Source of the DNA: Thalassospira profundimaris WP0211
GTDB taxonomy: Bacteria; Pseudomonadota; Alphaproteobacteria; Rhodospirillales; Thalassospiraceae
Direction of reading: 5' to 3'
Assembly (NCBI RefSeq): GCF_000300275.1
Contig: NZ_AMRN01000001.1
Span: 248,001-312,000 of the forward strand
Length of the DNA: 64,000 nt
Both the position numbers and the translations under genes were made by a program. Positions 45,965 to 54,186 of the stretch are shown piece after piece. Below the pieces are notes generated by a model. The model saw nothing but the letters and a program-made list of their open reading frames with translations. It was not told the origin of the DNA and did no database searches. How positions within the stretch are numbered: the stretch's first letter is position 1; the number at the start of each line of letters is the position of its first letter.

Positions 45965-48900
45965 GATTGATCCCCTTCGCCAACATCCTGTTTTTCTTCG
46001 ATGTTAGCGCTATCATCCACATCCTCGCTGCCCATCCATTCACGCAAACGGGCGAGATGGACATAGTCGGAATATTTCGGCGCGTGATCGGGATGCGGAA
46101 CACTGAGATAGGGCGTATCGGGATCGGCAAAGGCCGCCGCCAGGCCATTCACACCATCCACCGCCGCGTGGGCAAGCTCTGCTGGCGTGGTTTTCATGCG
46201 GCCTGTGTTGATTTCAACGATCTCGCCTGCCGGGTCCCCGCCCGAGAGTTTCCAGAACGCCATGCTGGCGGGTGGTCCCGCCGGTACATCGCCAAAACCG
46301 CCCTTTTCGGCAATCGCAGCCTCGAGCGGTAATTGCGGGGCAAACCCGTTGGCAACGTCGCCCTGACTGGGTGGTGCGCCGGTTTTATAATCAATGATCG
46401 CAATCCCGCCATCGCGCAGCTGATCAATGCGGTCAGCACGGGCATAGACCTGAAAACCGCTGCTGGTATCAAGGGTTCCGGATTGTTCGGTATAGGATTT
46501 ACGCACGGCATCGCGCCGGGCGGCTTCGGTCTGGATGAACCATTTGGCGATGCGCTCGAACCGCGGCCACCAGAAGGCCCAAAGACCGGGGCGTGCCGCA
46601 AGCGGTTTGAACACTTCGCGACCAATGATCAGCAATTCATGTTCACCATCCGGTGGCAAATATTCGGGATGGCGGGCGATGAACTGATCAAGGGCGTCGT
46701 GAATCAGGTTGCCGTAATCGGCGGCACCGGGATCTTCGTCGATACCATCGAGCTTGCGCAGGCCAAGGATGTGACGGGCATAGATAGCGTAAGGATCACG
46801 CATCCACGTTTCGATCTGGGTAACCGACAGGCGATCCGGGCGGGCGGATACGGGTGGCTTGGGTGCGGGGCGACCGATTTTAACCCGCATGTCCGGCGCG
46901 GGTTCATCAATCAGATCGGCCAATGCACGCCATTCCGCAGCATCAGGCTTCTCCATCGAAACGCCCGATTTACGCAGAATGTTTTCAATCCGCAACAACC
47001 AGCGTGACGGCACGGTCGGCGTGCCTTCGATACGCAGCGCACGGGTCATCACCACATCGGGCGAACAAAACAGTTGCTGGAAATCATGGGCCGATTGCCC
47101 AACCCGGTGTTCGGGGGCGGGCAAACCGAAATTACGCCGCATCGGGCGGCTCATCCACGGATCGGCACCGGCTTCGGGCGGCCAGACGCCTTCATTAAGC
47201 CCGCCCAAGATGGTCAGGTCGGCCTGCTGCATCTGGGCTTCGACCGTGCCCCAGATAAACAGGCGCGGATGTTTGCCATAGCGCGGACGCACCGCGCGAT
47301 CCGCCATCAGGGCATCAAGAAACGCGCTATACCGATTGCCCGGCATCGGCGCGAAATCCGTCAGCGCATTAAGCAATTCATGAACGAAATCCGCCAATGC
47401 CTCGCCCGCTTCGCCGCGCCACAGGCGATCAGCGCCGGTTTGGGTGTCGCTGGCCGCCAGTGCCTCAGCCGCCGTAACATGACTGCGCAGAAGATGCACT
47501 GGCGCGTGCGTTTTATCTCCGGTCAGATCATCAATCGGATCAAGGCAGGCTTTGATCCGTTCCACCAAATCACTAAGGCGCGCATGATCATCGCGGATGC
47601 GCTCAATCCGGCCAATGGCGCTGTCTGACCCGGATGTGCTGAGGCGGGTAACCGTATCCTCGCACCAGCCATCAAGAGCCGTTTGCAACCCATCCAGCCC
47701 CGGACCCGGTCGCGCACCGCGCAGGACTTCCTTTTCAAGCAAACGGGTCAGAACCCGGAAATTCTCCGGTGACAGACCCGCCGCCGACAGCGGATGTTTC
47801 AGAAGTTCCAGCAATGGAACAGGGGCAAATTCCTCCTGCACGGCACGCACCACAAGGCGCAGATAGATTGCCGGTGCCGTGTCATGCAGCGGGATACCGG
47901 CCGAGTCATCAATTTCGACCTCCCACCGGCGCAGTTCGGTGGCGACACGCCGGGCAAGGCCACGATCCGGGGTGACCAGCGCGCAGGTCTTTTCAGGATG
48001 CTCCAAAGCCTCGCGCATCATAAGGGCAATCGTGGTTGCCTCTTCACGCGCACCCGAACAATCGACGCGCAGTACCCCGTCCATTACATCCGGCGTAAAT
48101 CCGGTGATGTGACGCCAGTGATGGGTGGTCTTGGCCGGTCGCAATGCCTCGCGGGCCAGACGGCGGCGCTCAATCGTGGCATCGCTTTCGGGCTCAATGG
48201 CCGGCCAAGGCAGGACACTGTCAGCATGGCGACCAATATGGCCCAATGTCTTGCCCAAAAGGTGTTGCGGATGGGCGGCATCATCGGCAATCGCCGCCCA
48301 GTCTTCGTGACCAAGTCCCGTCATCAGACCGGGCAGGACCACCCGACCCTGCGGCATTCTAAGCACCGCCGCCATCAAATCGCGAAGCGCTGGAAACGGC
48401 CCGGTTGAGCCGACAATAAGAACCGGCGTTTCGGGCGGGTTTTCTTCCCAGAGATCAATCTGTGCGGCAATCAGGGCATTGCGCCGCATGGCCCGGTCAC
48501 TGACATCCTGAGAAGCCAGAATGCCCGGCCAGTGGATGGTCAGGATTTGGAGGAATTCAAGGGTGAGCTGCCAGTGTTCGGCAAATTCTTCGGGCACCAG
48601 CCCCTTAAGATCGTCAAAGGCGCAGTTTTCCGTTTGCACCTGATCGAGAAAGCGTGCGAGTTCGCCGGCAAGACGGGCGGCCTGATCGGCGGTTGGCTTT
48701 TCACCGCGATGATCGGGGCGCCCCATGATCAGCTGGGTGAGCAGCAATTTACGTTGCAGATCGGGGATGGCGGGCGGCAGATCAAGGGCCGCCTGTTCAC
48801 CACCCGCACCATAAATCGCCAATTCATCCTCATCCGCCTCGCCCAGCGGACGAATGGTCGGAAGCAACGTAACCGCACCTTGCGACTGCCGCAAAAATGC

Positions 48901-49125
48901 ATCACGCATCACCTTGGCAGATCTGCGGTTGGGCACCATCAGGACATAGTCCGGCAGACGATCTGGCTGATCGGCGGTTTCCGCCATCAGTTGTTTGGCG
49001 ATCAGATCGGCAAAGGCAACGCCGGGCGGAATGAAAAACAGGTTTGAGGGCGGCGTTACCTCCCCCGCGAAGGAAGCTTCGTCATAGTCGGGCGCGTCCA
49101 TGTAATCAAACAGGTCGGCCATCAA
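45961..49125 (-). CDS. addB: Double-strand break repair protein AddB
   Basis: The 1054-residue partner of AddA has an inactive helicase-like body and a C-terminal nuclease domain with AIIDYKTGAPP. The four-cysteine Fe-S cluster motif of Bacillus AddB is not visible around the nuclease domain, as is usual for the alphaproteobacterial type. It overlaps murU upstream and addA downstream by four bases each (ATGA). Confidence 0.92.
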   Translation of the reverse strand: MMADLFDYMDAPDYDEASFAGEVTPPSNLFFIPPGVAFADLIAKQLMAETADQPDRLPDYVLMVPNRRSAKVMRDAFLRQSQGAVTLLPTIRPLGEADEDELAIYGAGGEQAALDLPPAIPDLQRKLLLTQLIMGRPDHRGEKPTADQAARLAGELARFLDQVQTENCAFDDLKGLVPEEFAEHWQLTLEFLQILTIHWPGILASQDVSDRAMRRNALIAAQIDLWEENPPETPVLIVGSTGPFPALRDLMAAVLRMPQGRVVLPGLMTGLGHEDWAAIADDAAHPQHLLGKTLGHIGRHADSVLPWPAIEPESDATIERRRLAREALRPAKTTHHWRHITGFTPDVMDGVLRVDCSGAREEATTIALMMREALEHPEKTCALVTPDRGLARRVATELRRWEVEIDDSAGIPLHDTAPAIYLRLVVRAVQEEFAPVPLLELLKHPLSAAGLSPENFRVLTRLLEKEVLRGARPGPGLDGLQTALDGWCEDTVTRLSTSGSDSAIGRIERIRDDHARLSDLVERIKACLDPIDDLTGDKTHAPVHLLRSHVTAAEALAASDTQTGADRLWRGEAGEALADFVHELLNALTDFAPMPGNRYSAFLDALMADRAVRPRYGKHPRLFIWGTVEAQMQQADLTILGGLNEGVWPPEAGADPWMSRPMRRNFGLPAPEHRVGQSAHDFQQLFCSPDVVMTRALRIEGTPTVPSRWLLRIENILRKSGVSMEKPDAAEWRALADLIDEPAPDMRVKIGRPAPKPPVSARPDRLSVTQIETWMRDPYAIYARHILGLRKLDGIDEDPGAADYGNLIHDALDQFIARHPEYLPPDGEHELLIIGREVFKPLAARPGLWAFWWPRFERIAKWFIQTEAARRDAVRKSYTEQSGTLDTSSGFQVYARADRIDQLRDGGIAIIDYKTGAPPSQGDVANGFAPQLPLEAAIAEKGGFGDVPAGPPASMAFWKLSGGDPAGEIVEINTGRMKTTPAELAHAAVDGVNGLAAAFADPDTPYLSVPHPDHAPKYSDYVHLARLREWMGSEDVDDSANIEEKQDVGEGDQS

Positions 49126-49883
49126 ACTCCCCCGGATGCGGCTTTCTTGGCGCGCTCAATTTCAAGCGCCTTGGCGATGACAGATTCGGACTCCTTGAGC
49201 GCCTCTGGCGTGCCGATATGGAAATATCCGCCATCATGTACCAGACCATAACACCGACCAGCGGCAAGCGCCTTGTCATAAACGACATTCAGCGACCAGG
49301 CGCCATCGGGCGTGTCTTCAAACAGGTGCGGTGCCAAAATTTGCACCCCGGTAAAGAAATAGGGCGCCTCGGGCGCTTCACCGCGTCGCTTCAAACGCCC
49401 ATCCACTTGCCAGAAGAAATCCCCTGCCCCATCATAACCATAGCCGTTTGAGACTGGATAAAGAGCCAGAAGCGCGTCCATATGATCGGGGTCAAAAGCA
49501 TTGATCAGGCGATCAAACAGCGGCTCCGCGCCCTCGGTCCAGAAAACATCGGCATTGGCAATCAGGACCGCATCCTCATTGAGTTTCGAAAGGGCATTTT
49601 TCACCCCGCCGCCGGTTTCAAGCAAGTCTTCCTCCGGCGAGGTGATGATGGTGGGTGCAGTTCTGGTGGCGACATGATCAATGATCTGTTGCCCGAGATA
49701 ATGCGAATTGACCACCGCCTGCGTGACACCGGCGTTTGCCAGTTTATCAAGCACATGATCAAGCATCGGTTGGCCCGCGACCGATATCAGCGGTTTTGGC
49801 GTGGTATCGGTGATCGGGCGCATGCGTTTGCCAAGGCCAGCCGCCAGAACCATGGCCTGTGCCTTTGCGTTTGGTGCGCTCAT
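49122..49883 (-). CDS. murU: N-acetylmuramate-1-phosphate uridylyltransferase MurU
   Basis: The 253-residue nucleotidyltransferase of the MobA/GlmU-like fold has the N-terminal motif VLAAGLGKRMRPIT with its pyrophosphorylase lysines, and IANADVFW with the metal aspartate. In cell-wall recycling MurU makes UDP-MurNAc from MurNAc-1-phosphate supplied by the kinase AmgK, bypassing fosfomycin-sensitive MurA. Pairing with the AmgK-like gene upstream (4-base overlap, ATGA) supports this role. I use ATG 49883. Confidence 0.85.
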   Translation of the reverse strand: MSAPNAKAQAMVLAAGLGKRMRPITDTTPKPLISVAGQPMLDHVLDKLANAGVTQAVVNSHYLGQQIIDHVATRTAPTIITSPEEDLLETGGGVKNALSKLNEDAVLIANADVFWTEGAEPLFDRLINAFDPDHMDALLALYPVSNGYGYDGAGDFFWQVDGRLKRRGEAPEAPYFFTGVQILAPHLFEDTPDGAWSLNVVYDKALAAGRCYGLVHDGGYFHIGTPEALKESESVIAKALEIERAKKAASGGV

Positions 49884-51004
49884 GATTGTGCCTCTTTGCC
49901 TGACAGGTTCTGGGTTTTGGCGATTGCCGGTGCGCTGCGCGCATCGGCCGGGATATGGGCGTCCACCCATTCCTGAAGGGCAGGCAAGTTATCAGCCGCC
50001 CCGCGCAGGATCATGTCCCAGCAGCGCGGAATAAAGTCGAAATAACGGGTCTTTCCGGCCTTGATCGCAAGCCAGCCAAACCGGCCCAAGATACGGAAAT
50101 TGCGTACCATCGAGGTTGCAATATAGGCCGTTTCGAAATCAGAACAATCAATGTCAGGGAACGCAGCGAGATAGAATTCCTTCATTCGTGCTTCAAGGTC
50201 CGGGCCGATATCATGGCGCACATCGCGCAGTAGCGACGCCAGATCATAGGGCCGTGGTGCGATTGCCGCGTCCTGAAAATCAATGATGCCGCAATCATCG
50301 CCACCATCGCCATTTTCGACCAGCATCAGGTTATCGACATGATAATCGCGGTGAATGATCACCTCACCGACCTGCCAACACAGTGGCAGCACGGTTTCAA
50401 GAAGCTGATCAAAAGCGGTGCTTGCCGCATCACGCTTGGCTGCGTCCGGGATGATCAACGGTAAGTAGTCGGCCTTGAAGCTTGCCAGCATCCGGCGCAG
50501 GTTTTCCGGGCCATAGCGCACCAACCCGCAATCGTTCATCCCGCCCCCGTCGCAGAAGCGATGCAAGGTGATCAGCTGTTCGATGGCACGCAGATAAAGG
50601 GCATCCTGCGTTGTGCCATCAAGCATCGCACTGCCCATGAGCGCCTCGGTAAAGGTGATGTCACCAAAATCCTCGATCAGGACCAAGCCGCGCTTTTCAT
50701 CTGCATGATAGATTTCCGGTACCCGCCAGCCGGCCTGTTGGAACAGGTTTGTGGTATGCAATACCGGTGAAACAGAGGCCGGGCGTTCTGGGGTGTCATG
50801 AATGCCGTGCGGATCGACATGGATCGCGGTCGGCGGAAAATCCATCAGAAGGGCGGTGTCATGGCGCCGTTCAAGGCGGAAATATTTCCGCGCCGAGGCA
50901 TCATCAACCAACGGCATGACCTGCGCGGTCTGCCAGCCACAGGTGACCAGAAAATCCTGGCGTTCGGCGTTGCGGCGTTCCTGATCGGGGCTTGCGCGGT
51001 TCAT
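49880..51004 (-). CDS. amgK: Cell-wall recycling sugar kinase AmgK
   Basis: The 374-residue phosphotransferase of the aminoglycoside-phosphotransferase fold has the catalytic loop IIHRDYHVDNLML (Asp is the base) and metal motif IIDFQDA. AmgK phosphorylates MurNAc and GlcNAc at the anomeric position. It forms a pair with MurU, and the 4-base ATGA overlaps on both sides imply coupled translation with tsaE and murU. Sequence alone cannot distinguish it from other small-sugar kinases, but the pairing is strong. Confidence 0.85.
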   Translation of the reverse strand: MNRASPDQERRNAERQDFLVTCGWQTAQVMPLVDDASARKYFRLERRHDTALLMDFPPTAIHVDPHGIHDTPERPASVSPVLHTTNLFQQAGWRVPEIYHADEKRGLVLIEDFGDITFTEALMGSAMLDGTTQDALYLRAIEQLITLHRFCDGGGMNDCGLVRYGPENLRRMLASFKADYLPLIIPDAAKRDAASTAFDQLLETVLPLCWQVGEVIIHRDYHVDNLMLVENGDGGDDCGIIDFQDAAIAPRPYDLASLLRDVRHDIGPDLEARMKEFYLAAFPDIDCSDFETAYIATSMVRNFRILGRFGWLAIKAGKTRYFDFIPRCWDMILRGAADNLPALQEWVDAHIPADARSAPAIAKTQNLSGKEAQS

Positions 51005-51477
51005 GACGGATCCACCACCAGATCATTGATGCGTACATCCCAGTCATCACCATGCGGCTCAAGCTTGAACACACGGCCATCAGGGGTTGGTCCGGGTTCG
51101 ATATGAATATCAAGACGATTTTCCGGAGTCAGATATTCCAACCGATCCGGCCATTCGATCAGGCTGACAGCATCGGAAAAGGCATCCTCGATATCAAGTT
51201 CGTGGACTTCTTCGGGATCAGACAAGCGGTACAGGTCAAAATGCCAGACTGGCACGCGATCAAGCTCATAGATTTGAACCAGCGTGAAGGTCGGACTGGG
51301 GACTTCTTCGTTCGGATTATCGGCAACCGCCCGAATGAAGGCACGGCAAAACGCACTTTTGCCCATGCCGAGTGTCCCATGCATCAAAATCACGTCCCCT
51401 GCCCTGGCAACAGCGGCAAGTTTGGCGGCAAGGGCTTCGGTCCCGTTTTGATCGCTGACAGTGACTGTCTTGCTCAT
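51001..51477 (-). CDS. tsaE: tRNA t6A-synthesis ATPase TsaE
   Basis: The 158-residue P-loop ATPase is needed for N6-threonylcarbamoyladenosine (t6A37) synthesis with TsaB and TsaD. Walker A is GTLGMGKS (34-41); downstream landmarks are NEEVPSPTFTLVQIYE, HFDLYRL and the C-terminal switch DAVSLIEWPDR. The first gene of this operon, it overlaps amgK by ATGA. Confidence 0.93.
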   Translation of the reverse strand: MSKTVTVSDQNGTEALAAKLAAVARAGDVILMHGTLGMGKSAFCRAFIRAVADNPNEEVPSPTFTLVQIYELDRVPVWHFDLYRLSDPEEVHELDIEDAFSDAVSLIEWPDRLEYLTPENRLDIHIEPGPTPDGRVFKLEPHGDDWDVRINDLVVDPS

Positions 51478-51718
51478 GATGTCCGTCTTTTGAATGGCTC
51501 TTGCCTTCTGTTTTAGGGGGTTGATGCGGCACTTCGCAATGATTTTGCGAAGCCGATTGAGGCGTGTGGTTCAAATCACGGCGCAAACCCGGAAAAAGGC
51601 CGGTTTACATTGCGATATCGTGTTCCAGATGCTATCTCGCTGCATAAGAAATCCCGCACACCGCCGGGCTTGGGGGCAGCCCCCTACCCAAATTTGATTT
51701 TATTTGGATGGAAGAAGT

Positions 51719-52741
51719 ATGTCAGACGCATCGCATAGCACAGATATTGCCATTATTGGCGCAGGCCCGGTCGGGCTTTTTGCGGTTTTCGAAGCCGGTA
51801 TGCTGGGGCTTAAATCCCATGTGATCGACGCGCTTGATATGGTCGGCGGCCAGTGCAGCGCATTGTATCCGGAAAAGCCGATTTTCGACATTCCGGCCCA
51901 CCCGCAGATTGCCGGTCAGGACCTTATTCACGAACTGGCCAAACAGGCCGATCCGTTCGAGCCGACCTATCATCTGGGTCAGCAGGTCACCAAGCTTGAA
52001 AAACGCGATGATGGCCGTTTCACGCTGGTCACCACCAAGGGCACAGTCATTGATGCCGGTGCGGTTGTGATTGCGGCGGGTTGTGGTGCCTTTGGCCCGA
52101 ACAAACCACCGATGGACGGCCTAGAAGAGTATGAAGGATCGGGTGGCGTTCAGTATTACGTCAAACGTCGTGCCGACTTTGCTGGCAAGAACGTCGTGAT
52201 TGCCGGTGGCGGTGACTCGGCTGTCGACTGGGCCCTCTCGCTGCATGATATTGCCGCCAAGGTGATGGTGGTTCATCGCCGCCCGAAATTCCGCGCGGCC
52301 CCGGACAGCAGTGCAAAACTGCAGGCACTGGCAGAGGCGGGCAAGATCGAGATGGTCATCCCCTATCAGCTTAAGGGGCTTAAGGGTGAAAACGGCATTC
52401 TGTCACACGTGGTTGTCGCGACGCTAAAAGGCGAGGAGCGCGAGCTTGAAGCCGATCACCTTCTGCCGTTCTTTGGCCTTGCCATGGAACTCGGTCCGAT
52501 TGCCGATTGGGGCCTTAATCTTGAGAAGAACCATATCGGCGTAAAACAGGCGACGATGGAAACATCCGTCCCGGGCATCTTTGCCATTGGCGATATCGCG
52601 ACCTATGAGCACAAGCTGAAACTGATCCTGTCGGGCTTTGCCGAAGGTGCGAGTGCGATCCACGCCGCACGCGCCTATATGTTCCCGGACAAGGAATTCC
52701 ATTTCGAATATTCGACCACGACGGGTGTTCCGAACGAATAA
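51719..52741 (+). CDS. Ferredoxin-NADP reductase, thioredoxin-reductase-like type
   Basis: The 340-residue homodimeric flavoprotein reduces ferredoxin or flavodoxin with NADPH. FAD motif IAIIGAGPVGLF is at the N-terminus and NADPH motif VIAGGGDSAVDWAL is central. No Cys-x-x-Cys redox pair is present, so it is the FNR type rather than thioredoxin reductase (family length about 340). I use ATG 51719 behind GGAAG; TTG 15 bases earlier is an alternative. It is divergent from tsaE. Confidence 0.9.
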   Translation: MSDASHSTDIAIIGAGPVGLFAVFEAGMLGLKSHVIDALDMVGGQCSALYPEKPIFDIPAHPQIAGQDLIHELAKQADPFEPTYHLGQQVTKLEKRDDGRFTLVTTKGTVIDAGAVVIAAGCGAFGPNKPPMDGLEEYEGSGGVQYYVKRRADFAGKNVVIAGGGDSAVDWALSLHDIAAKVMVVHRRPKFRAAPDSSAKLQALAEAGKIEMVIPYQLKGLKGENGILSHVVVATLKGEERELEADHLLPFFGLAMELGPIADWGLNLEKNHIGVKQATMETSVPGIFAIGDIATYEHKLKLILSGFAEGASAIHAARAYMFPDKEFHFEYSTTTGVPNE

Positions 52742-52777
52742 CCCGACATTTGGTCAAAGTTTTCAAGGAAGCGCACC

Positions 52778-53176
52778 ATGACCACAAAACATCCCGAACA
52801 TCCTGGGGGTTGTCTTTGTGGCGCGGTGCGCTTTGTTGCATCCGGGGAACCGATTGGCAGCAATCACTGCCATTGCGGCATGTGCCGCAAGGATAGCGGT
52901 TCGGGTGTTTCGACCTTTGTCGCGTTCCCGACCAATGCCGTCACATGGGATGGCAAGCCGCGCGAATATGAAAGTTCGCCCGGAAAATATCGCGGATTTT
53001 GCCCAAAATGCGGATCAAGCATCACCTGGCGCAAGGGCGATGATGACAGCTTCATCGATTTCCGATTGGGCACCTTTGATGACCCAAGCCGGTTCAAGAC
53101 CAAAAAGCATCTTTGGATGCGCACGGCACTGCCGAGCTTTGCCGGAATTGACCCGGAGATCGAGCATTTCGATTAA
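52778..53176 (+). CDS. GFA family zinc protein
   Basis: The 132-residue CENP-V/GFA-fold protein has three zinc-cysteine pairs: CLCGAVRF, HCGMCRK and FCPKCGS. Some members catalyse S-hydroxymethylglutathione formation; others have unknown substrates. It starts at ATG 52778 behind AAGGAAG, 36 bases after the ferredoxin-NADP reductase, so the two may be co-transcribed. Confidence 0.9.
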   Translation: MTTKHPEHPGGCLCGAVRFVASGEPIGSNHCHCGMCRKDSGSGVSTFVAFPTNAVTWDGKPREYESSPGKYRGFCPKCGSSITWRKGDDDSFIDFRLGTFDDPSRFKTKKHLWMRTALPSFAGIDPEIEHFD

Positions 53177-53302
53177 GCGCGACGATTCCTGGGCCATTTA
53201 AAGTACTGAAGCTTGTTCCTGCCAAACTGGTGACATCATCACAGGTACCGGACAAAAGAAACTTGTCTCTGGCCCTCGGGGCTCAATCATGACAGGCTAC
53301 AA

Positions 53303-53323
53303 AATTCTACCAAGAGTAGAATT
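53303..53323. promoter_or_regulatory. Inverted repeat upstream of the small membrane-protein gene
   Basis: Perfect 8-base arms AATTCTAC / GTAGAATT are separated by five bases. They lie 28 bases before the ATG at 53351, a plausible operator position. Confidence 0.55.
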
Positions 53324-53350
53324 CGCACATATCACCATTAGGGGAACGAA

Positions 53351-53623
53351 ATGAGCGACCAGAATCAGGGCGACCAACCGAACAGCCGCCGAAAAATGAA
53401 TATGCGCAAACTGATGCTGTTTGGTTCAGGTACGCTTCTGCTTGGCACCTTACTGATGATGGTGACATTCCAAACCACCTTTCAGATGATGATGCATGGA
53501 CGTTCTGCAGGCAGCTTCATCATTGTCATTGGTACAGCGGTTGCGATCGGCCTTTTGGTCGCTGGTTCGACCATCATATCGAAATGGGTGTCCCGCAAGG
53601 TTGAGGCTATTCTCGAGGAGTAA
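53351..53623 (+). CDS. Small membrane protein, uncharacterised
   Basis: The 90-residue product has two hydrophobic segments (about residues 22-45 and 52-75) with a Met/Lys-rich polar N-terminus. I do not recognise a family. The ribosome-binding site AGGGGAACGAA precedes ATG 53351, and an 8-base inverted repeat lies upstream. It stands alone between convergent UPF0303 and the GFA gene. Confidence 0.6.
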   Translation: MSDQNQGDQPNSRRKMNMRKLMLFGSGTLLLGTLLMMVTFQTTFQMMMHGRSAGSFIIVIGTAVAIGLLVAGSTIISKWVSRKVEAILEE

Positions 53624-53699
53624 GCTTGGCCTCTTGCGCGGCTTCGCCGTTCGACGTCAAGTATCTCTCAAATATAGCGTCTAGAGGCTCGGCTGTGTC

Positions 53700-54164
53700 T
53701 TAGAGCTTCACCGACACGCCAAGGTGCTCGGCCAAAACGCTCACGATCATGCCGTGATCTTCGTGCGATGCGAGGCCGGATACTGTAATCGCGCCAATCA
53801 CGCCCACACCGGCAACACGGATCGGGAAGCTGCCGCCGTGATCGGCATAGTCGGCAAAATCGATCCCATGATCGGCAAGGGTTTTGCCCTTGGCTTTTAG
53901 TTCCGCCCCAAAGCGCATTGAGCTTTGATGTTCACGTAGCACCAGATTGCTTTTGCGACGCGCCCAAGCATCGTTGGCCGGCTTGGCACCGGCAAGGGAT
54001 ACGTGAAACAGGGTGCGGTCCGGAGTCCGAATATTGATGGCAACCGGGGCGTTTTTGGCCTGCGCGACGCCAACCAGTTTGGAGCCGATTGACCAGGCGG
54101 TGTCTTCATCAAAGTGGTCAAACACCAGAACGTCTTCCTGGGTGGCAAGCTGTTTTGAATTCAT
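53700..54164 (-). CDS. UPF0303 (DUF336-like) heme-degrading-domain protein
   Basis: The 154-residue protein is a UPF0303 member related to HbpS/GlcG-type domains. Landmarks are VFDHFDEDTAWSIGSKL, LFHVSLAGAKPANDAWARRKSNLV and the C-terminal GVGVIGAITVSGLASHEDHGMIV. A role in redox or heme handling has been proposed for relatives, not proven. Its start (ATG 54164 behind AGAAG) is 22 bases after the KAP NTPase stop on the same strand, so the two may be co-transcribed. Confidence 0.82.
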   Translation of the reverse strand: MNSKQLATQEDVLVFDHFDEDTAWSIGSKLVGVAQAKNAPVAINIRTPDRTLFHVSLAGAKPANDAWARRKSNLVLREHQSSMRFGAELKAKGKTLADHGIDFADYADHGGSFPIRVAGVGVIGAITVSGLASHEDHGMIVSVLAEHLGVSVKL

Positions 54165-54186
54165 AATTCTTCTTTTGACCTTCAGT

